Counted from the first letter of the stretch, positions 7,988 to 15,477 are shown. The stretch is DNA of 22,330 bases from Tissierellia bacterium (GCA_012513395.1 JAAZCH010000168.1:1-22330), one strand, 5' to 3'. Numbers and translations: made by a program. Notes: generated by a model not told the origin, from the sequence alone.

Positions 7988-8625
7988 TAAATTCCTTTTG
8001 TATATAGATAAAAGGAATAAATGATAGGAGAAGTAAATAAAAATATGATTAAGAAGATTAAAAATTCTGAATTTAAAAAAACATTAATCATAAACATCAA
8101 TCCAGCAATTATATAAACGATTCCTCCTAAGCGATGGGTTCTGTTCCAATTTTCGTCACTATTTAGTGTCCATGGAACTCTAATTCCTACTACATAATTT
8201 CTTTTAGCTTTAGGCAAGTAATTGCCAAGGGCAATAAACAAAACTCCAAGCAACATATTTGTGATTAAATTTATATTTATTTCTTTTCCTAGTCCATAAA
8301 TTGTCTGAATCATAAATATAAAAAATATAATTCCTGGTATGCTTATTTTTCCAATGGTAATCGCCATGTTTTTTTGTGTTTTATTTTTTGGATCGTTGTC
8401 CAGCATAAAATTCATAAAAATCCCAGCTAGCACTAAAAGAATCGGCGTTGTAACATATGCATTAAATTTATCTGTGTATCTGTCGACTTCTCCTGCAAAG
8501 TTCCAGTGAACAGGTATCATATCTGGCATCTTTTTATAAAATAAAACATTGAAAATTATCACAATTATAATTGAAATCAATACAGATAGTTTTGATGTCA
8601 TTGTAAATCTAATTTTATTCTTCAT
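7987..8625 (-). CDS. sdpI: SdpI-family immunity/signal membrane protein
   Basis: A 212-residue integral membrane protein with the DUF1648 motif IPVHWNFAGEVDRY at residues 37-50 just after the first helix, and the SdpI motif GIRVPWTLNSDENWNRTHR at 147-165. About six membrane helices are visible (near 13-30, 57-75, 93-111, 121-136, 166-184, 187-207). In Bacillus subtilis SdpI protects against the SdpC killing factor and, when it binds SdpC, draws the repressor SdpR to the membrane. Here it follows an SdpR-type regulator with an 11-base overlap, the same layout. No sdpABC toxin genes are within the window. It could answer a toxin encoded elsewhere or another membrane stress. Confidence 0.9.
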   Translation of the reverse strand: MKNKIRFTMTSKLSVLISIIIVIIFNVLFYKKMPDMIPVHWNFAGEVDRYTDKFNAYVTTPILLVLAGIFMNFMLDNDPKNKTQKNMAITIGKISIPGIIFFIFMIQTIYGLGKEININLITNMLLGVLFIALGNYLPKAKRNYVVGIRVPWTLNSDENWNRTHRLGGIVYIIAGLMFMINVFLNSEFLIFLIIFLFTSPIIYSFYLYTKGI

Positions 8626-8890
8626 TGTCGCTCCCCTTAAATTTTACAAACCAAGTCAATATATCTTCAAATATACTGGTATTTAATTCGTAAAATATAA
8701 AATTTTTCTCTTTTCTTTCATAAATTAAATCCGCATTTTTTAGAATTTTCAAGTGATATGATATAGTTGCATTTGTGAGATTGAATTCCGATGCTATCTC
8801 TCCAGCATTTAAGCTTCCCTGTTTTCTTAACATATCCAAAATATTCATCCTTACCGGATCGGATAGGGCCTTGAATGTATTTGCAAACAT
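8615..8890 (-). CDS. sdpR: SdpR/ArsR-family autorepressor
   Basis: A 91-residue winged-helix ArsR-type regulator. The start MFANTFKALSDPVRMNIL (1-18) is typical; the recognition helix is near residues 41-50 (ATISYHLKIL) and the wing near 56-70. There is no metal-binding ELCVCD motif, so it is not a metal sensor of the classic sort. Beginning of the family name rests on the partner: sdpI overlaps its 3' end by 11 bases and the pair resembles Bacillus SdpR-SdpI, where SdpR represses its own operon until SdpI sequesters it. The SD AAGGAG lies before ATG at 8890. Two adjacent palindromes cover its promoter, which fits autorepression. Confidence 0.9.
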   Translation of the reverse strand: MFANTFKALSDPVRMNILDMLRKQGSLNAGEIASEFNLTNATISYHLKILKNADLIYERKEKNFIFYELNTSIFEDILTWFVKFKGSDNEE

Positions 8891-8906
8891 TATGCTCTCC
8901 TTCTAT

Positions 8907-8938
8907 TTAGAAATATTTCTAATTAGAGTGTATTCTAA
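8907..8938. promoter_or_regulatory. Double operator of sdpR-sdpI
   Basis: Two copies of TTAGA-N6-TCTAA sit end to end: 8907-8922 (spacer AATATT, making a perfect 16-bp palindrome) and 8923-8938 (spacer GTGTAT). Their centres are exactly 16 bp apart. The second covers the -10 and the first covers the predicted start of transcription, the layout expected for a repressor site. Confidence 0.8.
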
Positions 8939-8955
8939 TTTGTTTTCATTGTCAA
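8927..8955 (-). promoter_or_regulatory. Promoter of sdpR-sdpI
   Basis: On the minus strand TTGACA (8955-8950, perfect -35), a 17-base spacer, TACACT (8932-8927, -10, four of six). The -10 lies inside the second TTAGA-N6-TCTAA palindrome. Confidence 0.8.
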
Positions 8956-8961
8956 TGATCT

Positions 8962-8994
8962 TTTAAAAACAAAACCGCTCAAGCTAGAGCGGTT
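8962..8994 (-). terminator. Terminator of the 2-hydroxyacid dehydrogenase unit
   Basis: AACCGCTC and GAGCGGTT (8973-8980 and 8987-8994) form an 8-bp GC-rich stem with a 6-base loop, followed on the minus strand by TTGTTTTT. It lies 17 bases beyond the dehydrogenase stop. Confidence 0.93.
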
Positions 8995-9011
8995 AAAATT
9001 TTTTATATTAC

Positions 9012-9962
9012 TTAATTTACTTTATTTCTTGGAGTATCTCCATTTATATAATCTTCCAGATTGTCAGCTACTGCTTTACCCATTTCCATTCTAGCTTCAT
9101 GGGTAGCATTTCCCAAATGAGGAATTAAAATTACATTATCTAAATCCATCAAACCTTCTGAAACTTTCGGTTCAAATTCGTAAACGTCTAGCCCTGCTCC
9201 TGCGATTTCACCATTTTTTAATGCGTCTATCAAAGCTCCTTCGTCCATAAGAGGTCCTCTTGCTGCGTTGATAAAATATGCAGTGGGTTTCATCATCTTA
9301 AATTCTTCTGTCCCAATCATGTGTTTCAAGTCTGGAGCAAATGCTGTGTGAATTGTTAGAAAATCTGCTTCTTTAATGACTTCTTCTTTGGATTTATAAA
9401 CTGCACCCAGTTCTTCGATTTTCTCTTTTCGATTTCTAGAGTTGTAAATTACATCCATTTCGAATGCCAAAGCTCTCTTAGCTAAGTTTTGCCCAATATT
9501 TCCCATGCCTATAATGCCAAGAGTTTTCCCTCTAAGTTCACTGCCTAAGAAATATGTCGGGCGCCATCCTAAAAAGTTTCCTTCTCGAAGATTTCTCTCA
9601 CCGGAAAAGAATTTCCTAGCTGATGCAAGTATTAATCCAAAAGTAAGCTCTGCTGTAGATACTGCAGAAGATGGTGCCGGTGCATTGGTGACGATTATAT
9701 TTTTTTCTTTTGCGTAATTGAAATCAATATTATCAAATCCTGCTCCATAATTTGCGATAATCTTCAAATTTTTCCCTGCATCAATAACATCTTTATCAAT
9801 TTTATCCGATAGTGGACATACGAGTCCGACCACATCTCTTACTCTCTCGATAATTTCTTCTTTTGATAATGGGACATTACTATCGTGGTAGTCCAATTCA
9901 AAATTTTCTTTCAATCTATTAAGTATTTCATCTGGAACATTGCTGGTTACTAAAATTTTCAA
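9012..9962 (-). CDS. D-isomer-specific 2-hydroxyacid dehydrogenase
   Basis: A 316-residue NAD(P)-dependent oxidoreductase of the glyoxylate/hydroxypyruvate/phosphoglycerate dehydrogenase superfamily, interconverting a 2-oxoacid and the D-2-hydroxyacid. The Rossmann motif GMGNIG is at residues 152-157; the catalytic triad is R235 (NAARGP), E264 (FEPK) and H282 (IPHLGNATHE). There is no C-terminal ACT or extra domain, so it is not a long-type SerA; substrate cannot be told. I chose the TTG at 9962-9960 as start: GGAGGAG at 9969-9975 lies six bases before it and family members begin MKILVTS. An upstream ATG at 9995 would place the SD inside the gene. It lies 56 bases after the hemerythrin gene with no clear terminator between, so co-transcription is possible. 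Confidence 0.93.
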   Translation of the reverse strand: MKILVTSNVPDEILNRLKENFELDYHDSNVPLSKEEIIERVRDVVGLVCPLSDKIDKDVIDAGKNLKIIANYGAGFDNIDFNYAKEKNIIVTNAPAPSSAVSTAELTFGLILASARKFFSGERNLREGNFLGWRPTYFLGSELRGKTLGIIGMGNIGQNLAKRALAFEMDVIYNSRNRKEKIEELGAVYKSKEEVIKEADFLTIHTAFAPDLKHMIGTEEFKMMKPTAYFINAARGPLMDEGALIDALKNGEIAGAGLDVYEFEPKVSEGLMDLDNVILIPHLGNATHEARMEMGKAVADNLEDYINGDTPRNKVN

Positions 9963-9968
9963 TTTAAT

Positions 9969-9975
9969 CTCCTCC
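9969..9975 (-). promoter_or_regulatory. RBS that sets the TTG start of the dehydrogenase
   Basis: GGAGGAG on the minus strand, with six bases to the TTG at 9962. The in-frame ATGs at 9995 and 9977 are less likely because the second overlaps the SD itself and the first has no comparable SD. Confidence 0.75.
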
Positions 9976-10018
9976 ATTTTTATCTTAATAGACATTTACC
10001 CTTTTTTAAGTTATCTAA

Positions 10019-10546
10019 TTATACAAAGAATTCTTCAAACTCAGAAAAATCTGGTTTGTTTTCTTCAACTTTTACTGTTTCTTCGTTTACCCATTTTATA
10101 GATTCTTCTGATAGATTTTTTTCTGCAAAGGGATATAATACATCATCTTCTTTGGTCGCGTGTCGTCTAAGAAGATGAACATATGTCATTCCGTGGGTTA
10201 AGATATTTAGCTCGTGTAAGCTATCTGGCTCTTCATCATATGCCCTTAATGCTTCTTCCCATTCTCCAACAGTAAATCTCGCTAGATCATGTTCTACTAA
10301 CATTCCGTTTCTAATTAATTTTGACGCCACATCTCCTAGTTCTTCAAGCATTTTTTCAAACAAGATGCCCTCTTCTTTTTGGTGATGATGTGCATCTGCG
10401 TATTCTCTGATAAATCGAATACATTTTCTAAAGTAATCTGTATCTACCTTTTTTGTTTCTAAAACTTCAACCAATTTTTCTTCTAAGATATTTGTAAAGT
10501 TTAAAATATTTTTGTGCTCGTCTACTAAAACTGTAATTCCTATCAT
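10019..10546 (-). CDS. Hemerythrin-like (HHE) domain protein
   Basis: A 175-residue all-helical protein with the hemerythrin diiron pattern: H11 (DEHKNIL), H55 with E59 in HHHQKEEG, H86 (VEHD) and H129 with E133 in RRHATKEDD. Such domains bind two irons and may bind or sense oxygen or help repair iron centres. The stretch of three histidines (53-55) is notable, and only one of H54/H55 is likely a ligand. The C-terminus is acidic. Its ATG overlaps the stop of the upstream 190-residue gene as ATGA, with GAGGTG as SD, so the two are translationally coupled and probably work together. Cytoplasmic; no signal peptide. Confidence 0.92.
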   Translation of the reverse strand: MIGITVLVDEHKNILNFTNILEEKLVEVLETKKVDTDYFRKCIRFIREYADAHHHQKEEGILFEKMLEELGDVASKLIRNGMLVEHDLARFTVGEWEEALRAYDEEPDSLHELNILTHGMTYVHLLRRHATKEDDVLYPFAEKNLSEESIKWVNEETVKVEENKPDFSEFEEFFV

Positions 10547-11115
10547 TTTGTCACCTCATAAGTTCCTTCGTTATATTTAAATTCAAATCCACTATTTTCT
10601 GCCATTCCTCTAATCATCGCGCATCTAAGCTCGTTGTAGAGTTCTCCACCGTCATTCCAGTATTTCCCATGGACGTCAATATTTTGTACCCATTTTGCAT
10701 GAGTGTCCTCTAGCTCCAAAGGTTGAATAGCTCTATCACATGGCATTCCATCTAAATAAAATCCTGAAAACATTCCAAATAATTCTTCACCGCTATCTGC
10801 AGTATCAAATTTTTTCCCGCTATCTTCAAACCATTTAATTAGAGTTTCTTTTGATACTCCGTTATCCATTAGATTTTCTACTATTAAACTAAATGCCTTT
10901 TCTACTACATCTATTTGACTTTGTAACCAACCGTGAATATTTTGCGTATCTATTACATCTGCAAGTTCTCCATCGGGCAAGCTGCCAACTTCATTAGTTA
11001 CTTTCAAAAGCAGTTTCTCATCTCCAAATTCAGAAATCAATTCGGAATTAATTTTATCTTGATTTTTAATTTTGCTATACATAATACTGTGTATTGGTGC
11101 TAAAAATAAACTCAT
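10543..11115 (-). CDS. Unrecognised conserved-looking protein coupled to hemerythrin
   Basis: I do not recognise a named domain in these 190 residues. The sequence starts MSLFLAPIHSIMYSKIKNQ, is soluble and mixed helical, and has several residues that could bind metal or haem: H9 (PIH), H61 (NIHGWLQ), C126 (MPCDR), H139, H149 (DVHGKYW) and C165 (LRCAMIRG). No membrane helix or signal peptide is seen. The SD GGAGG is well placed before ATG at 11115. The 4-base ATGA overlap with the hemerythrin gene points to a shared function, perhaps a partner or sensor in oxygen, NO or iron chemistry; that is inference. The reading frame is certain from codon pattern, SD and coupling. Confidence 0.85.
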   Translation of the reverse strand: MSLFLAPIHSIMYSKIKNQDKINSELISEFGDEKLLLKVTNEVGSLPDGELADVIDTQNIHGWLQSQIDVVEKAFSLIVENLMDNGVSKETLIKWFEDSGKKFDTADSGEELFGMFSGFYLDGMPCDRAIQPLELEDTHAKWVQNIDVHGKYWNDGGELYNELRCAMIRGMAENSGFEFKYNEGTYEVTK

Positions 11116-11202
11116 CTATTTCCTCCAATTTATAATCTATACGAATTATATATTATATTAATTCCGTTTTCCGTTTCTTATGTTACATATCACTTTTAAA
11201 AA

Positions 11203-11229
11203 TGAGCTTCTAGTAATTCTAAAAGCTCA
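11203..11229 (-). terminator. Terminator of nitroreductase 1
   Basis: TGAGCTTCTAG (11203-11213) pairs with CTAAAAGCTCA (11219-11229), 11 bp with one G-U, a 5-base loop, then TTTTTAAAAG on the minus strand. It lies seven bases beyond the stop. Confidence 0.92.
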
Positions 11230-11236
11230 CTTCACA

Positions 11237-11980
11237 CTATAATTTAAAGCCATTTTTCCTAGCAAATTCTATAAGCATCAATCTATTTGGAATTGGGTTC
11301 TTTGCTTTGCTCACAACTTGATTAAAGAAGCTATCAGATCTTTTATTTCCTTCTCTCAAGTCGTAATAAGAAGTCATCTCTTGATCATAGTCTTTTAGTT
11401 CTTCGCTGTAATCGTTAAATATTTTATATTCATTTTCAAATATTCTATATTTTTTATCCAATCTAGGTTTTAACTGCGGTTCTTGGTTCGGATATCCAAA
11501 TCCAATTCCCAAAACTGGAAATGTAAGAGGCGGAAGATTTAAAATTTCTATAATTTTTTCTGGGTTATTTAATATACTTCCAAGATACACAGCGCCCATT
11601 CCCATAGATTCAATAATATTCATTGCGTTTTGCGCCATCAAAATCGCGTCACTGTAACCTTGGAAAAATGTATCTACGTCAGATTCTCTATCTACAATTT
11701 GTCCAGTATCTTTTATTATTCTGTTATTTCTGTAGTTATCTACGATAAAAATTAAAAGTTCTGGCGCTCTAGCGACGTATTCTTGATTGCATACTTTCGA
11801 AATTTCTAACTTTTTTTCTGGATCAGTGACATGAATTATACTTGCCATTTGCATTCCTGTGCTTGTAGCGGTCCTCATTATGCTATCAAAAATAATATTT
11901 AAATTTTCTTCGCTGACCTTTTGGTCTGTAAATTCTCTTATTGTTCTATGGTCATTTACTCGTTTTATTAAATTCTCCAT
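11237..11980 (-). CDS. Nitroreductase-family NAD(P)H:flavin oxidoreductase 1
   Basis: A 247-residue FMN-dependent nitroreductase of the NfsA/NfrA/FRP type, which reduces flavins, quinones or nitro compounds with NAD(P)H and usually works as a homodimer. Signs are the N-terminal FMN-phosphate motif HRTIREF (residues 11-17), the SIMRTATSTGMQ segment (33-44), DAILMAQNAMNI in the dimer core, GMGAVYLGS, and LTFPVLGIGFGYPN. It is closely similar to the gene at 13190-13930, from start to the shared C-terminal NGFKL. The SD GGGGAGG precedes ATG at 11980. It ends in its own terminator. Substrate cannot be told from sequence. Confidence 0.92.
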   Translation of the reverse strand: MENLIKRVNDHRTIREFTDQKVSEENLNIIFDSIMRTATSTGMQMASIIHVTDPEKKLEISKVCNQEYVARAPELLIFIVDNYRNNRIIKDTGQIVDRESDVDTFFQGYSDAILMAQNAMNIIESMGMGAVYLGSILNNPEKIIEILNLPPLTFPVLGIGFGYPNQEPQLKPRLDKKYRIFENEYKIFNDYSEELKDYDQEMTSYYDLREGNKRSDSFFNQVVSKAKNPIPNRLMLIEFARKNGFKL

Positions 11981-12050
11981 TATTTCCTCCCCATCAACTA
12001 AATTTATATATATTTTATTTACCCAATATAGTTAATTAAAATAATAAATA

Positions 12051-13067
12051 TTAATTTAATCCAAAAAATTGAATTACCATTAGAGAAACCAAGATGACTA
12101 TATCCGAGAGAATCAACTTGTGTAATAATGGCTCTATGCCCGCTTTGCGCAAGTCACCTAAATTAGTACTAAGTCCTATGGCTGCTAAGGCTGAAATCAT
12201 TAAAAATTTGCTTATATCCTTTAGAGTCTTAGAAACGCTCAATGGAATAAACCCTAAACTATTTATCATAGCCAAGGCTACAAAACCCAATATGAACCAG
12301 GGTATAACAGATTTAAGTCTCGCTCCTTCCAAATCAGATTCCCCATGTCTATTAGAATTTAAATTTTTGTTTTTTATACTAATAATAGTAAAAGCGATAA
12401 CTGTGGGAATTATAAATAGAGTACGCGTTAGCTTTACCATTGTAGCAAAGTCACCAGCTTTTTCTGAAAATCCATAAGCTATAGCAACAACTGAGGACGT
12501 ATCACCTATACTCGTACCAGACCAAAGACCGAATCCTACATCAGACAAGTCCAGCAAACGACCCAATAATGGAAATATTAATATCATTATCATGTCAAAT
12601 AAAAAAGTTGCAGTTAAAGAATAAGCGATGTCCACGTCTTTTGCCTCTAAAATTGGAGCCACTGAGACAATAGCAGTTCCTCCACAAATAGCAGTACTGG
12701 CTGAAAGTAAACTGGACAATTTCCAATTAATTCCTAAAATCTTACCCAATAGATATCCGCCACCAAAGCAAGTAGAAAGAGTAAATGCCAATACTATACC
12801 AGATATTTTACCTACTTCCAAAATAATTGATATATTTAAACTTGCTCCCAATAAAATAATAGCTAGTTTTAATAATTTTTTTGAAGAAAATGCAATTCCT
12901 TTTTCAAACACATCTCCCTTTTTTATAAATCGATTTAATGACATACCGATAAATAAAGCCATCACCGAGGCGCTGACTATATGTATAGGTAAAATTTTCT
13001 CTATATATCTACCTATTAATGCAATCCCTATCACCAGGCCAATTCCTGGGAAAATAGTTTTATTCAT
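12051..13067 (-). CDS. YeiH-family (UPF0324) putative anion exporter
   Basis: A 338-residue polytopic membrane protein of the YeiH/UPF0324 family, often annotated as a putative sulfate exporter. Around ten hydrophobic helices are visible. The family's glycine-rich core ASTAICGGTAIVSVAPI spans about residues 123-139, followed by SGTSIGDTSSVVA in a later helix. The transported substrate is not firmly established; anion export is the family assumption. The ATG at 13067 has its likely SD, AGGAG at 13083-13087, 15 bases away, which is unusually far; no better start codon is visible. It stands between two paralogous nitroreductase genes on the same strand with gaps of 70 and 122 bases, so operon membership is uncertain. 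A TATAAT at 13109-13114 (minus strand) could be its -10. Confidence 0.9.
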   Translation of the reverse strand: MNKTIFPGIGLVIGIALIGRYIEKILPIHIVSASVMALFIGMSLNRFIKKGDVFEKGIAFSSKKLLKLAIILLGASLNISIILEVGKISGIVLAFTLSTCFGGGYLLGKILGINWKLSSLLSASTAICGGTAIVSVAPILEAKDVDIAYSLTATFLFDMIMILIFPLLGRLLDLSDVGFGLWSGTSIGDTSSVVAIAYGFSEKAGDFATMVKLTRTLFIIPTVIAFTIISIKNKNLNSNRHGESDLEGARLKSVIPWFILGFVALAMINSLGFIPLSVSKTLKDISKFLMISALAAIGLSTNLGDLRKAGIEPLLHKLILSDIVILVSLMVIQFFGLN

Positions 13068-13152
13068 ATTTATATAATATTTCTCCTAATTTTTTAATGT
13101 AAAATATTATTATAAACTAACTCGAAACAAATAGCACATATTTATAAGCTAA

Positions 13153-13185
13153 AATAGCTTTTGAATATATTATCCAAAAGCTATT
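13153..13185 (-). terminator. Terminator of the dehydratase-nitroreductase 2 unit
   Basis: AATAGCTTTTG (13153-13163) and CAAAAGCTATT (13175-13185) form a perfect 11-bp stem with an 11-base loop. The following bases on the minus strand (TTAGCTTATAAA) are a poor T-run, so termination may be partial. Confidence 0.65.
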
Positions 13186-13189
13186 AATA

Positions 13190-13930
13190 TTAAAGTTTAA
13201 ATCCATTTGATTTTGCTACTTCTAGTAGTTTTATTCTAAGTGGGCTGGTAATCTTATTTCTTTCAATAACCTGTGCAGAAAATGGATCTAGAGTTTTGTC
13301 AGGGAAACGCAAATCTACATAAGCAGAAATTTCCTCATCGTATTTCGCCAATTCGTTTTTATAATCGTCAAAAATTTTGTATTCATTTTCAAACAATCTG
13401 TATTTTGTTGGGATTCTAGGTTTTAAATCGGGGTTTTCATTTGGATATCCAAATCCCAGCCCAAGTACTGGAAATGTAAGTTCTGGTAAATTTAATATTT
13501 CAATCATCTGCTGAGGGTCACTTAATATATTTCCTATGAATACAGCCCCCATGTCTAAGGATTCTATAATATTGTTGGCATTTTGTGCCATTAAGACCGC
13601 ATCAGTAAACCCTTGTAAAAATTTATCCACATGGGATTCTCTCTCCTCATATTTATCGTGGTCTTTTAATATTCTTTCATTTCTGTAAAGATCTACTATA
13701 AAAACAAAGAACTCTGGAAATCTACCAATAAATTCTTGTCCACAAAATTTTGCAATGGCTTTTTTCTTATCCACATCTGTAATTCTTATTACGCTTGCTT
13801 GTTGTAATGCGGAGCTAGAAGCTGTTCTCATTAAACCATCAATGACAAGTTTTAAATGCTCATCACTTACTTTTTTATCTTCAAACTCTCTAATGGTTTT
13901 GTGATTCATTACACTTTTTATAAAATCCAT
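13190..13930 (-). CDS. Nitroreductase-family NAD(P)H:flavin oxidoreductase 2
   Basis: A 246-residue paralogue of the nitroreductase at 11237-11980; by eye more than half of the residues are the same along the whole length without large gaps. The FMN motif is HKTIREF (residues 10-16); DAVLMAQNANNIIES and LTFPVLGLGFGYPN are kept. Differences cluster around residues 40-85 and near the C-terminus, regions that shape the active site in this family, so substrate preference may differ. Its ATG is 12 bases after the threonine dehydratase stop, so it is the second gene of that operon. The functional link between the two is not obvious. Confidence 0.92.
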   Translation of the reverse strand: MDFIKSVMNHKTIREFEDKKVSDEHLKLVIDGLMRTASSSALQQASVIRITDVDKKKAIAKFCGQEFIGRFPEFFVFIVDLYRNERILKDHDKYEERESHVDKFLQGFTDAVLMAQNANNIIESLDMGAVFIGNILSDPQQMIEILNLPELTFPVLGLGFGYPNENPDLKPRIPTKYRLFENEYKIFDDYKNELAKYDEEISAYVDLRFPDKTLDPFSAQVIERNKITSPLRIKLLEVAKSNGFKL

Positions 13931-13942
13931 AATTTCTCCTTT

Positions 13943-14902
13943 TTAAATTTCAATATCATCTAATATTTTTAATTGTTCAAGGGATACACTTCCTCCACTG
14001 ATAATAAAGCATACTTTGCTGCCCCTTGGAATATCTAATTTCTTTTCTAAAATACTTCCAATCCCAATTCCTGAAGATGGTTCGGCTAAAATTTTTCCTT
14101 CTAAAAGAAGTAATTTCATACCTTTAAGTATATATTCTTCTGAAACATCTATTACTTGATCTACTTTATCCTTTACTACGGGAAAATTCTTTACACCTGG
14201 AGTTACAGATACCAAAGCATCTGCTATGGTTCCTAATTGCTCTGCGGTGGAGACTTGACCTTCTTTTAAGCTAACCGTATATGCCGCTGCGTTTTTGGGT
14301 TCTGCTCCGATTACCTTTGTCTTATCACTTCGGTCTTTAATAGCAGTTGCTACTCCACCTACTAATCCACCTCCACTTACAGGAACAATTACGTAATCTA
14401 GATCAGGTACTTCTTCAATAATTTCCAGTCCACAAGTACCTTGTCCTGCCATTATATCGTAATCATCAAATGGCGGCGCCATAGTCATGCCGTTTTCTTC
14501 TCGAAGTTTCTCTGCAATAATAAATCTCTCCGAAGCATCACAAAGTACGACCCTCGCTCCCAGTTCTTCTATAGCATCAATTTTATTTTTCGGTGCAGTT
14601 TCTGGCATTACTACGATTGCAGGTATTCCTAGTTCTTTTGATGCAAAAGCTATAGCCTTTCCATGATTTCCAGAAGATGCACAAACTATTCCTCTTTGCA
14701 GTTCTTCATCTGTCAAGGATAATATTTTGTTCATCGCACCTCTAAATTTAAATGAACCTGTTTTTTGTAAATTTTCTAATTTTAAATAAACTTCAAAACC
14801 TAAATGTTCATCTAGATTTTCCACTCTAATTAGTGGAGTCTTTGTCACATAATCTTTAATTCTTTCCCTTGCTGTTTCAATGTTTTTTATCCCAAATTCC
14901 AT
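13943..14902 (-). CDS. Threonine/serine dehydratase (PLP, fold type II)
   Basis: A 319-residue enzyme with the tryptophan-synthase-beta fold. The PLP lysine is K52 in TGSFKFRGAM; SSGNHGKA is at residues 76-83 and the phosphate-binding loop SGGGLVGG near 176-183. It would deaminate L-threonine to 2-oxobutyrate and ammonia (or serine to pyruvate). It lacks the C-terminal ACT-like regulatory domain of biosynthetic IlvA, so it fits the catabolic TdcB type or a serine-racemase-like enzyme; the choice is open. A catabolic role suits amino-acid fermentation. GAGGTG is the SD before ATG at 14902. It leads an operon with nitroreductase 2 and is divergent from the DUF1801 gene. Confidence 0.92.
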   Translation of the reverse strand: MEFGIKNIETARERIKDYVTKTPLIRVENLDEHLGFEVYLKLENLQKTGSFKFRGAMNKILSLTDEELQRGIVCASSGNHGKAIAFASKELGIPAIVVMPETAPKNKIDAIEELGARVVLCDASERFIIAEKLREENGMTMAPPFDDYDIMAGQGTCGLEIIEEVPDLDYVIVPVSGGGLVGGVATAIKDRSDKTKVIGAEPKNAAAYTVSLKEGQVSTAEQLGTIADALVSVTPGVKNFPVVKDKVDQVIDVSEEYILKGMKLLLLEGKILAEPSSGIGIGSILEKKLDIPRGSKVCFIISGGSVSLEQLKILDDIEI

Positions 14903-14965
14903 AATGACACCTCGTTTTATTTTCTAATTTCTATTTACCCCATTTTAAGTAAGAATAAATTGAGG

Positions 14966-14998
14966 TATAATAATAAAAAAACAGTGAGGTACAAACAA
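14966..14998. promoter_or_regulatory. Overlapping divergent promoters, dehydratase and DUF1801
   Basis: Rightward: TATAAT at 14966-14971, 29 bases before the DUF1801 start, with no good -35. Leftward: TTGTTT (14998-14993), a 17-base spacer and TATTAT (14975-14970). The two -10 boxes overlap, so the promoters would compete. Consensus matches only. Confidence 0.45.
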
Positions 14999-14999
14999 T

Positions 15000-15434
15000 A
15001 TGTGGAAATGTGATAAATGCGGTAGGGAATTTAAAAGAAAAAACCAAAGTCATTCTTGTAGCGGGGATAAGCCTAACACAATTGACGAATATATTAATTC
15101 TTTTGATGGAATAAAAAAAGATACTATGGATATTGTAAGAAAAGAAATAAAAGATGTACTACCTGATGCAACTGAAACCATAAAATGGGGTATGCCCACT
15201 TACTTCCAAGGGGAAAATATTATTCACTTTGCTGCACACAAAAATCATTTAGGAATTTATCCTGGAGAAGAAGCTATTTCAGAGTTTAAGGAGAAAATTG
15301 AAGCCTTAGGACATGTAGCCTTGAAGGGAATATGGCGAATACCTTGGGGAGAAGAAATTCCAATTAAGCTAATTCAAGAAATCGCGTTATATAATTTAAA
15401 CAATCGAAAAAATACAAATATTGGGAAAAAATAA
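15000..15434 (+). CDS. DUF1801-domain protein with N-terminal zinc-ribbon-like motif
   Basis: A 144-residue soluble protein. Residues 1-20 carry a small metal-binding-like motif, C4, C7, H18 and C20 (CDKCGREF...HSC). From about residue 30 to 135 is a DUF1801 (YdhG-like) domain, marked by IKWGMPTYFQGENIIHFAAHKNHLGIYPG at 61-89 and ending GIWRIPWGEEIP. Some DUF1801 proteins are described as iron chaperones, but for most members the function is unknown and I cannot assign one here. The SD GTGAGGT precedes ATG at 15000. It is monocistronic and ends in a strong shared terminator. A second DUF1801 protein without the zinc-like motif is encoded at 18788-19207. Confidence 0.85.
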   Translation: MWKCDKCGREFKRKNQSHSCSGDKPNTIDEYINSFDGIKKDTMDIVRKEIKDVLPDATETIKWGMPTYFQGENIIHFAAHKNHLGIYPGEEAISEFKEKIEALGHVALKGIWRIPWGEEIPIKLIQEIALYNLNNRKNTNIGKK

Positions 15435-15476
15435 AATCATCCATCTTTCATTTTTGAAGTGAAAGATGGATGATTT
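15434..15476. terminator. Bidirectional terminator, DUF1801 and GNAT genes
   Basis: A perfect 17-bp inverted repeat, 15434-15450 with 15460-15476, around a 9-base loop. On the minus strand it is followed by TATTTTTTC, on the plus strand by GTTATTTATATTC. It lies between two convergent genes and fills almost the whole gap. Confidence 0.95.
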
Positions 15477-15477
15477 G

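Noticed and set aside
9963..9995. Eleven extra N-terminal codons on the 2-hydroxyacid dehydrogenase from an upstream ATG
   Set aside because: The strong SD GGAGGAG would lie inside the coding region, and the family's usual start corresponds to the TTG at 9962.
11116..11160. AT-rich near-palindrome AATTATATATTATATTAATT before the hemerythrin operon as an operator
   Set aside because: It contains only A and T, the symmetry is imperfect, and TATAAT-like promoter bases explain it equally well.
12628..13077. Open frame of 149 codons on the plus strand
   Set aside because: It lies opposite the YeiH-type gene, whose frame has clear family motifs and an SD; the plus-strand product shows no recognisable pattern.
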